A stretch of DNA of 49,260 nucleotides from Gammaproteobacteria bacterium. Its GTDB lineage: Bacteria > Pseudomonadota > Gammaproteobacteria > Pseudomonadales > Azotimanducaceae. The stretch covers positions 1 to 49,260 of the forward strand of contig JAPPDJ010000055.1 in the NCBI GenBank assembly GCA_028824555.1, written 5' to 3'. The notes below the pieces were generated by a model. It was not told the origin of the DNA. It was given only the letters and a program-made list of their open reading frames with translations, and made no database searches. Position numbers and translations under genes: made by a program. Positions 43,229-49,260 of this stretch are shown here, one piece after another (position 1 is the stretch's first letter; each line of letters starts with the position of its first letter).

Positions 43229-43457
43229 CTCTTTTTTCGAGGGGAAGCCCCTCGCGCTCCCCCGCGCTGAAGGCTCTTTCTGCGAGGGGAAGCCCCTCGC
43301 GCTCCCCCGCGCTGAAGGCTCTTTCTGCGAGGGGAAGCCCCTCGCGCTCCCCCGCGCTGAAGGCTCTTTCTGCGAGGGGAAGCCCCTCGCGCTCCCCCGC
43401 GCTGAAGGCTCTTTCTGCGAGGGGAAGCCCCTCGCGCTCCCCCGCGCTGAAGGCTCT
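43229..43457 (-). repeat. 45-bp tandem repeat, 5 nearly identical copies, between tpiA and secG
   Basis: Hairpin cores start at 43239, 43284, 43329, 43374 and 43419. Units are almost identical, suggesting recent expansion or homogenisation. The array starts directly after the tpiA TGA (the unit's GAGCC follows the stop) and ends about 30 bases before the secG GTG. Because frames stay open, it would read LQRGGARGASPRRKS if translated. Confidence 0.93.
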
Positions 43458-44206
43458 CATTGGCCGGCCCCCGCCGCCGCGCAAATGGCGGCGAACTCGT
43501 GCGGGTCCAGTGACGCTCCGCCAACCAAGCCGCCGTCGATGTCGACTTGCGCGAACAGAGCCAGCGCATTGGCCGCCTTGACGCTGCCGCCATAGACGAT
43601 GCGCACGGCGGTGGCCACATCCGCATCCTCTGCCGCCAAGCGTTGCCGGATGGTGGCATGCATCTCGGCAGCTTGCTCAGGACTCGCCGTCACACCCGTG
43701 CCGATGGCCCACACCGGTTCATAGGCCACCGCCGCATCGGCGAATGGCGCTGCGCCGGAGTCGTTCAGCACCGCATCGAGCTGCCGCAGCACGGTCTCCT
43801 TGGCGTCGCCTGCACGTCGTTCGGCCAAGGTTTCACCCACGCAAAGGACCGGCATCAATCCGGCGCGGAGCGCGGCCCGGAACTTGCCCGCAACCACCGC
43901 GTCGTCCTCACCATGCATCGCCCGACGCTCCGAATGGCCGACGATGCAGTATGCCGCGCCCAAATCTGCCGCCATCTCGGCCGAGTGCTCGCCCGTGAAG
44001 GCGCCCTTTGCTTCGACACCAACGTCCTGGACGCCAAGGTGGACGTCTCCGGCAAAGGCGGAACCGAGCCGATCCAGGTACCCGAGGGGCGGACAGAATA
44101 CGACGTCCACGTCACTCGAGGGCTGCTGCCATGCGCGCACAAATGCATCGATGGCGGCCACCGAGGCGTTCATCTTCCAGTTCGCCGCCACCAGCGCCCG
44201 CCGCAT
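43457..44206 (-). CDS. tpiA: triosephosphate isomerase
   Basis: 249-residue glycolytic TIM barrel interconverting DHAP and glyceraldehyde 3-phosphate. ANWKMN carries the catalytic Lys, CIVGHSERR the His, VAYEPVWAIGTG the Glu and loop 6, and IVYGGSVKAAN the phosphate site. Normal length. secG follows across the repeat array. Confidence 0.97.
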   Translation of the reverse strand: MRRALVAANWKMNASVAAIDAFVRAWQQPSSDVDVVFCPPLGYLDRLGSAFAGDVHLGVQDVGVEAKGAFTGEHSAEMAADLGAAYCIVGHSERRAMHGEDDAVVAGKFRAALRAGLMPVLCVGETLAERRAGDAKETVLRQLDAVLNDSGAAPFADAAVAYEPVWAIGTGVTASPEQAAEMHATIRQRLAAEDADVATAVRIVYGGSVKAANALALFAQVDIDGGLVGGASLDPHEFAAICAAAGAGQ

Positions 44207-44440
44207 GTCCGGCTTGTTCCCACCCGCAAGAAAAGGCGCGCAATCCTATCAGCGACACCCAACCGCCGCCACCACGTAACGGCGCACGTGCAGTAGGGCT
44301 TCGTCTTTCGATTATGGGGTGGATGCGAGGACGACGGTCTTGTGGCGCTTGCTCACTTGGCCGACATTCCCCATCCAATGCGGCGCGGAGGGACTTCGTG
44401 CGTGCTTTAATCAAAGCTCGTCATTTGAGGGGACATCGAG

Positions 44441-45838
44441 ATGGCGGAACAACCGATCGTGCAGCGCATGGAGCCGGCGCCGGCTCCGCGCACGACTTCC
44501 CGGGCTTCGATGCGGGGCGTTCTCCTGCTAGGTGCGGCACTTGCGGCGCCGGTGGCTTGGGCAACGGACGCCGAGACCCAGTTCATCGTCAATACCTTCT
44601 CGTTCCTGGTCTGGGGCGCATTGGTGATGTGGATGTGCGCCGGCTTCACCATGCTGGAGGCGGGCTCGGTGCGCACCAAGAACGCCTCGGTGATTTGCCT
44701 CAAGAACATTGGGCTCTACTCCATTGCCGGCATCATGTACTACCTCATCGGCTACAACCTCATGTACACCGATGTGGGCAGCTTCATCGGCTCGTTGCAG
44801 CTCTTCCATGCGCCCACCGGGGCCGAACAGGCGCTGCTGGCGGGCGAAGGCGCCGCCGGCGAGGTAATCGAGTCCGGCTACTCAAGCAGTTCGGACTGGT
44901 TCTTCCAGATGGTGTTCGTGGCCACCACCGCGTCGATCATCTCCGGCACGCTGGCAGAGCGGGTGCGGCTGTGGTCGTTCCTAGCCTTCACCGTCTTCCT
45001 TACCGGGCTCATCTACCCCGTGGTGGGGGCGTGGACCTGGGGCGGCGGCTGGCTCGATCAACTCGGATTCCAGGACTTTGCCGGTTCCACCATCGTCCAT
45101 TCCACCGGCGGCTGGGCCGCCTTGGTGGGCGCCATCCTGGTCGGGCCTCGTCGGCACAAGTACCGTGCAGACGGCAGCATTCGCACGACTCCGCCCTCCA
45201 ACGTACCCATCGTGACCTTGGGCGTATTCATCCTCTGGCTCGGTTGGTTCGGCTTCAACGGCGGCTCCCAACTGGCTCTCGGCAGCGCTGCGGATGCGGT
45301 GGCGATGTCCAATGTGCTGGTGAACACTAACCTCGCCGCAGCCGGCGGTGTGGTGGCATCGCTATGCGTCTCGCAGTGGCTGTTCGGACGCGTCGACTTG
45401 CTGGCGATCTTGAACGGCGCCATCGCTGGCCTCGTCTCCATCACGGCCGGGCCGGACATCGTCGATCACTATTGGGCCATCATCATCGGCGCCGTCGGCG
45501 GCGTGCTCTGCTCCGTGGGCATGAAGCTCCTGGAGCAACTGCGGGTGGACGACGTGGTGGGCGCCATCTCCGGCCACCTCGTCGCTGGCATCTGGGGAAC
45601 CCTCGCCGCCTGCATCGCCGCCGGCGCGAGCGTGGTGCCGCAACTCATCGGCATCGTCGCCATCGGCGCGTTCGTCAGCGCTTCGTCCTTCGTCGTCTGG
45701 TTCGTGCTCGGCAAGACGGTTGGCCTGCGCGTCACCGAAAGGGTCGAGGCCATGGGGCAGGACGTGGCAGAACTCAAGATCGAGGCATATCCGGAGTTCG
45801 TCGTGATGCCGGATCAGGAGGATACGGAGGGAGCGTAG
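44441..45838 (+). CDS. amt: ammonium transporter (Amt/MEP/Rh family)
   Basis: 465-residue inner-membrane ammonium channel with a signal-like leader (VLLLGAALAAPVAWA) and about 11 membrane segments. The pore His pair is present: DFAGSTIVHSTGGWAALVG and ISGHLVAGIWGTL. The ATG has GAGGGG upstream. The 234-base gap to divergent tpiA shows no clear sigma-54 box; no glnK is adjacent. Confidence 0.95.
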   Translation: MAEQPIVQRMEPAPAPRTTSRASMRGVLLLGAALAAPVAWATDAETQFIVNTFSFLVWGALVMWMCAGFTMLEAGSVRTKNASVICLKNIGLYSIAGIMYYLIGYNLMYTDVGSFIGSLQLFHAPTGAEQALLAGEGAAGEVIESGYSSSSDWFFQMVFVATTASIISGTLAERVRLWSFLAFTVFLTGLIYPVVGAWTWGGGWLDQLGFQDFAGSTIVHSTGGWAALVGAILVGPRRHKYRADGSIRTTPPSNVPIVTLGVFILWLGWFGFNGGSQLALGSAADAVAMSNVLVNTNLAAAGGVVASLCVSQWLFGRVDLLAILNGAIAGLVSITAGPDIVDHYWAIIIGAVGGVLCSVGMKLLEQLRVDDVVGAISGHLVAGIWGTLAACIAAGASVVPQLIGIVAIGAFVSASSFVVWFVLGKTVGLRVTERVEAMGQDVAELKIEAYPEFVVMPDQEDTEGA

Positions 45839-45881
45839 CGGAGGGCTGGGGTTTGCGCGAGGGTGGCGCGCTTTCTCCCCT

Positions 45882-46087
45882 GTCACTCCCCCCTTGCGGG
45901 GGAGTCGAAAGCGTCCTCGCTTTCGGAGGGGGTTAGGGTTCTGAGCGTTCTCTCGACTGTCCCAGCGGAGGTGATAGAGCGGGCATTGTTCAGGGGCTTG
46001 GGGGCGTGCGGGCTTTGGGTCGGCGGCCCCCCCTCCGAGAAAAGCCGGGGACGGCTTTTCTCGACTCCCCCGCTAGGGGGGAGTGAC
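45882..46087. repeat. inverted pair of REP-like elements, family 1 (REPIN-like)
   Basis: Forward element 45882-45932 (stem CGAAAGCG/CGCTTTCG) and reverse element 46017-46087 (stem GAGAAAAGCC/GGCTTTTCTC, tail GGGTCGGCGGCC) about 84 bases apart, filling the 284-base convergent gap between amt and glmM. The arms differ from other copies but pair. Confidence 0.75.
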
Positions 46088-46122
46088 AGAAGGGGGCGTT
46101 GCGAGGATTTCCCTGTCTGTCT

Positions 46123-47463
46123 CTAGCCGGCGGCGGCGCGCACCGCTTCGGCGAGGCGGTTGGCGTGGGCCTTCACCTCGGCTTCGTCTTCGCCTTCCAC
46201 CATTACCCGTACCACCGGTTCCGTGCCGCTTGGACGGATGAGGATGCGGCCGCGGGAGGCGAGGTTGCGTTTGATGTCGTCGGCGACGCGGTGGACGGAT
46301 GGGCCGGCGCAGGCGGCACCGGGATTGCTGACTTGCACGTTTAACATGGTTTGCGGGAGCTTGGTAACGCCTTGCCGCAGATCCGCCAGCGATCTGCCCG
46401 ATTCCACCATCGCCATCAACACCTGCAAGGCCGCGACGATGCCATCGCCCGTCGTCGCAAGCTCGAGGCAGATGATGTGGCCGGAGGACTCGCCGCCGAG
46501 TTGCCAATCGCGCCGTCGCAGCCCGTCTAGCACGTAGCGGTCGCCCACTGCGGCGCGGGCGAACGGAATGCCGCGCTCGGCCAAGGCCCGTTCGACGCCC
46601 AGGTTCGACATGACCGTGCCCACCACGCCGCCGGTGAGACGCGCGCGGCATTGCCAGTTAGCGGCAATGATGTAGAGCAGTTCGTCGCCATCCACCACCT
46701 CGCCGTTCGCGTCTGCCATCACCACCCGGTCGCCATCGCCGTCGAAGGCGATGCCGGCATCGGCACCCACCTCCTGCACTTTGGCCGCCATCGCCGCCGG
46801 ATGGGTGGAACCGCAGCCCTCGTTGATGTTCGTGCCGTTGGGAGAAGCGCCGGTGACGGTGATTTCGGCCCCGAGCTCCGAGAAAACCCCTGGCGCAACG
46901 GCGTAGGTGGCACCGTGGGCGCAATCGAGCACGAGTTTCAGGCCCTTGAGGTGGGTGCCACGGTCCGTCGTGCTCTTGCAGTATTCGATGTAGCGCCCGC
47001 GTGCGTCCTCGACGCGGAAGGCGCGGCCGAGCTCCTTGGAACGCACCGACACCAGCGCGTTGCCGAGGTGCTTCTCGATGGCGAGCTCCACATCGTCGCC
47101 GAGCTTGTTGCCTCCGGCATCGAAGAACTTGATGCCGTTGTCGTCGTAGGGGTTGTGCGAGGCGCTGATGACGATGCCAGCGTCCGCGCCCAGCGTGCGG
47201 GTGAGATACGCCACGGCCGGGGTGGGGATGGGGCTCAGGAGCCCCACATCCACGCCAGCCGCAGATAGCCCAGCTTCCAAGGCAGACTCGAACATGTAGC
47301 CGGAGATGCGGGTGTCCTTGCCGATCACCACCATGCGCGAACCGCCCGAGGCAAGCACTTGCCCGACGGCCCAGCCGAGGTGCAGACAGAAGTCCGGCGT
47401 GATGGGCGCATCGCCCACCCGACCGCGAATGCCGTCGGTGCCGAAGTAGCGGCGCTCGTTCAT
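46123..47463 (-). CDS. glmM: phosphoglucosamine mutase
   Basis: 446 residues. Converts glucosamine-6-phosphate to glucosamine-1-phosphate for peptidoglycan and LPS. The phosphoserine loop is [16 protein letters not shown], the metal loop [10 protein letters not shown], and the sugar-binding loop [18 protein letters not shown] closes the protein. The ATG gives [17 protein letters not shown]. Confidence 0.97.
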   Translation of the reverse strand: MNERRYFGTDGIRGRVGDAPITPDFCLHLGWAVGQVLASGGSRMVVIGKDTRISGYMFESALEAGLSAAGVDVGLLSPIPTPAVAYLTRTLGADAGIVISASHNPYDDNGIKFFDAGGNKLGDDVELAIEKHLGNALVSVRSKELGRAFRVEDARGRYIEYCKSTTDRGTHLKGLKLVLDCAHGATYAVAPGVFSELGAEITVTGASPNGTNINEGCGSTHPAAMAAKVQEVGADAGIAFDGDGDRVVMADANGEVVDGDELLYIIAANWQCRARLTGGVVGTVMSNLGVERALAERGIPFARAAVGDRYVLDGLRRRDWQLGGESSGHIICLELATTGDGIVAALQVLMAMVESGRSLADLRQGVTKLPQTMLNVQVSNPGAACAGPSVHRVADDIKRNLASRGRILIRPSGTEPVVRVMVEGEDEAEVKAHANRLAEAVRAAAG

Positions 47464-47496
47464 CGCCTCCCTCGGCAGGTGCGTGAGAAATGCGCG

Positions 47497-47564
47497 CTAG
47501 CGCCGCCAAACCCCTCGCTACGCTCGGGGTCTGGCCCCAGCCCCCACCTCCCTATGACCTTGCT
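47497..47564 (-). repeat. dispersed 67-bp repeat, copy B
   Basis: Minus-strand copy of the repeat at 36921-36988, filling the 102-base gap between glmM and the SDR gene. Lacks one base relative to copy A, which here leaves TAG in the frame used by the UnbV gene. Confidence 0.85.
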
Positions 47565-47565
47565 C

Positions 47566-48324
47566 CTAGAAGTGCGAGACGCCGCCATCGACTGCAATGG
47601 TGTCGCCGGTGTGATACGAGCTCTCGTCGCTGGCGAAATAGACGGCGATCGCCTTGAAGTCCTCCGGCTGCCCCCAGCGTCGCTGCGGGATGCGCTTGAT
47701 GACCTTGGTCTGGAACGCTTCGGTGGCGAAGGCGCGCTCGGTCATGGCCGTCTCGATCCAGCCCGGAATGATGGCGTTGGCGCGAATGCCGTAGCGCGCC
47801 TGCCCCACCGACAGCGACTGGATGAGGGCGATGACGCCAGCCTTGGTGGCGGAGTAGTGCTCGCTGCCAGCCGCGCCGAAGCGCGCCGTGCCGCTGCTGG
47901 TGACGACGAGCGAGCCGCCGCGACCGGTGGATTTCATGTGCTTGACGGCCTCGCGGAAGGTGAACATCACGCCGTCCATGTTCACCTTGAAGACGCGGTG
48001 CCACTCGTCCGGCGTCATGGCGTCGAACTGCGCGCCGCCGCCACCTACGCCGGCGTTGGCAAAGCAGGAATCCACCTGGCCGAAGATGTCTAGGGTTTGC
48101 GCGAAGGCATCGACCACTTCCTGCTCACGGCTGACGTCGCAGCGGATGGCTGCCACCTCACCGCCGTAGCTCTCGATGCGCTCCTTGGCGGCGGCGTTCT
48201 TGTCCTCGTTCGTGCCCCAGATGCAGACACCGGCGCCGTGTTCGGCAAGTCCTTCCGCAAAGCCGAGGCCAATGCCGCCGTTGCCCCCGGTCACCAACGC
48301 CACCTTGCCGCTCAAATCGAACAT
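47566..48324 (-). CDS. short-chain dehydrogenase/reductase (SDR)
   Basis: 252-residue classical SDR. NAD(P)-binding TGGNGGIGLG, NAG in FANAGVGGG, catalytic Ser in VVTSSG and YSATK (Tyr/Lys), and C-terminal YHTGDTIAVDGGVSHF. Substrate unknown. Confidence 0.93.
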   Translation of the reverse strand: MFDLSGKVALVTGGNGGIGLGFAEGLAEHGAGVCIWGTNEDKNAAAKERIESYGGEVAAIRCDVSREQEVVDAFAQTLDIFGQVDSCFANAGVGGGGAQFDAMTPDEWHRVFKVNMDGVMFTFREAVKHMKSTGRGGSLVVTSSGTARFGAAGSEHYSATKAGVIALIQSLSVGQARYGIRANAIIPGWIETAMTERAFATEAFQTKVIKRIPQRRWGQPEDFKAIAVYFASDESSYHTGDTIAVDGGVSHF

Positions 48325-48398
48325 TCCCTTCCCCTTTGGAACCTGCGCCTCTTAGGCCGGTGGCGATCATACGCGAATGCCGTCTTGCTCCGCCTTAT

Positions 48399-48444
48399 GC
48401 GCCCTTGCGGGCGCGTCGGCAGTTCGCTCACGTGAACTGCTGGC
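48399..48444 (+). repeat. palindromic element, family 2
   Basis: GCGCCC-TTG-CGGGCGC hairpin followed by GGCAGTTCG-CTCACG-TGAACTGCTGG, the two hairpins of family 2. It lies between the SDR and the HigBA module in a 236-base gap without other genes. Confidence 0.65.
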
Positions 48445-48560
48445 TTCCGACGCACCAACGAGGGGACGATGGCTCACGTTGCCAGCGGGCAGAAGCCGCA
48501 GCGACAGGCGACGCCACAAGCGCCATCATTGCTAGGGCAAAACACGAGCGGAGTGAACCC

Positions 48561-48881
48561 ATGATCGTCAGTTTCGCCGACAACGACACGTTCGCCTTCC
48601 ATCGCGGCGACGCCACCACGGCCTTCGCCGAAGTCGCCCAGCTCGCCGGCAGCAAGCTCGACCAACTCGACGCTGCCACGGACGTGCGCGACGTCAATCG
48701 CCCAAGCAACCACATGCAGATCGTGCGCAAGCACCGACGCCGGGGGCGACGTTGGCTGATCCCCCTCACCGGCGACTGGGGCGTCGGTTTCGAGTGGCCG
48801 CCTGGGAGCGGTGGCCCTGTCATGGTGGGCGTGGTGGGCCCGCCATGGATGCCACCGGAGCCTGCCATGGCGGTGGCATAG
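48561..48881 (+). CDS. higB: HigB-like (RelE superfamily) toxin
   Basis: 106 residues. MIVSFADNDTFAFHRGD, LDQLDAATDVRDVNRPSNHMQIV and GRRWLIPLTGDWGVGFEW follow HigB mRNA interferases (about 92 residues), with some extra tail rich in Pro and Gly. GGAG lies 8 bases before the ATG. The usual toxin-first order applies; antitoxin follows 4 bases later. Confidence 0.83.
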   Translation: MIVSFADNDTFAFHRGDATTAFAEVAQLAGSKLDQLDAATDVRDVNRPSNHMQIVRKHRRRGRRWLIPLTGDWGVGFEWPPGSGGPVMVGVVGPPWMPPEPAMAVA

Positions 48882-48885
48882 CGCC

Positions 48886-49182
48886 ATGCCGCGCGGAGCT
48901 ACTCACCCGGGCAAAGTGCTGGCGGAAGACCTTGCCGCACTCGACATGGCGGCATGGGAACTCGCCGAAGTGCTGCAAATGCCGCCGCAGCACCTGCTGG
49001 ACATCGTTGCCGCAAAGCGGCCCGTGGACGCCGACACGGCGCTCCGGCTGGGGCATTACTTCGACACCTCGCCCCTGTTCTGGCTGAACCTGCAAGTGCT
49101 GCACGATCTGCGCCTCGCGCGAGCGGCAGCCGGGAGGCAAGTTGAGAGACTGCCGGTGTTGGCGGTAACGGACGTTCGCTAG
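48886..49182 (+). CDS. higA: HigA-like XRE antitoxin
   Basis: 98-residue helix-turn-helix protein: HPGKVLAEDLAALDMAAWELAEVLQMPPQHLLDIVAAKRPVDADTALRLGHYFDTSPLFWLNLQ, typical of HigA. It neutralises HigB and represses the operon. Confidence 0.92.
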   Translation: MPRGATHPGKVLAEDLAALDMAAWELAEVLQMPPQHLLDIVAAKRPVDADTALRLGHYFDTSPLFWLNLQVLHDLRLARAAAGRQVERLPVLAVTDVR

Positions 49183-49200
49183 ATGCCAAGCGCACCTCCC

Positions 49201-49260
49201 GTCACTCCCCCCTCGCGGGGGAGTCGAGAAAAGCGTCCTCGCTTTTCTCGGAGGGGGGGC
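49201..49260 (+). repeat. REP-like element, family 1 (cut by window edge)
   Basis: Forward copy with CTCCCCC/GGGGGAG and GAGAAAAGCG/CGCTTTTCTC hairpins, ending at the window boundary; the tail is not seen. Confidence 0.75.

Noticed and set aside
43229-43457. Possible CRISPR array
   Set aside because: Units are directly adjacent 45-bp repeats with no variable spacers and no cas genes in the window.
43201-43659. Upstream extension of secG through the 45-bp array into tpiA
   Set aside because: Overlaps tpiA in another frame; secG has a GTG with GAGGG upstream and starts as relatives do.
44207-44440. Sigma-54 promoter for amt
   Set aside because: TGGC and TTGC-like words are present but not at the required GG-N10-GC spacing.

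Overview
The window is about 49 kb of high-GC bacterial chromosome. Gene order points to a gammaproteobacterium: gmk-yicC next to rph-pyrE, sfsA/dksA/gluQRS, rsmD/ftsY-ftsE-ftsX-rpoH-trmB, and glmM near tpiA-secG-tRNA-Leu. The DksA with a long Lys/Ala-rich N-terminus recalls Xanthomonas-like lineages. Acyl-CoA enzymes, two PhyH-type oxygenases and scattered toxin-antitoxin modules suggest an environmental or host-associated organism. Genus cannot be decided from the sequence.

Layout: 0.3-3.9 kb, enoyl-CoA hydratase and a double CaiB/BaiF CoA-transferase. 4.0-7.0 kb, gmk-yicC divergent from rph-pyrE. 7.2-16.3 kb, methyltransferase, exported M28 peptidase, Tat-type aldo/keto reductase, a PhyH oxygenase, and an exported TldD-like protease with a partner lacking the metal site. 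16.4-25.2 kb, housekeeping block (sfsA, dksA, gluQRS, rsmD, ftsYEX, rpoH with a CIRCE-like operator, trmB). 25.3-28.3 kb, second PhyH oxygenase, an APH(6)-like kinase and a VapBC-type module. 28.5-36.8 kb, acyl-CoA and C1 metabolism (NDP-forming acyl-CoA synthetase, type B carboxylesterase, formyltransferase, MaoC hydratase, thiolase plus DUF35 protein) interrupted by a TacAT-type module. 36.9-42.6 kb, FG-GAP/UnbV protein, an unusual DUF7662/winged-helix/YaaA-like protein divergent from a double glycosyltransferase. 42.7-49.2 kb, tRNA-Leu(GAG), secG, tpiA, amt, glmM, an SDR and a HigBA module.

The most striking feature is the density of short palindromic repeats. At least five families lie between genes. 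One is a 45-bp unit with a GCGAGGGG/CCCCTCGC hairpin; it occurs in tandem arrays of 2 to 5 copies at four places, and three of these arrays are inside coding sequences, in frame, adding 15 residues per copy. Another repeat supplies the start codon and first residues of the UnbV protein, and a third supplies the stop codon of rsmD. A separate 70-bp tandem array of hairpins fills a convergent intergenic gap at 11.4-11.6 kb. No transposase, CRISPR array or prophage was seen.
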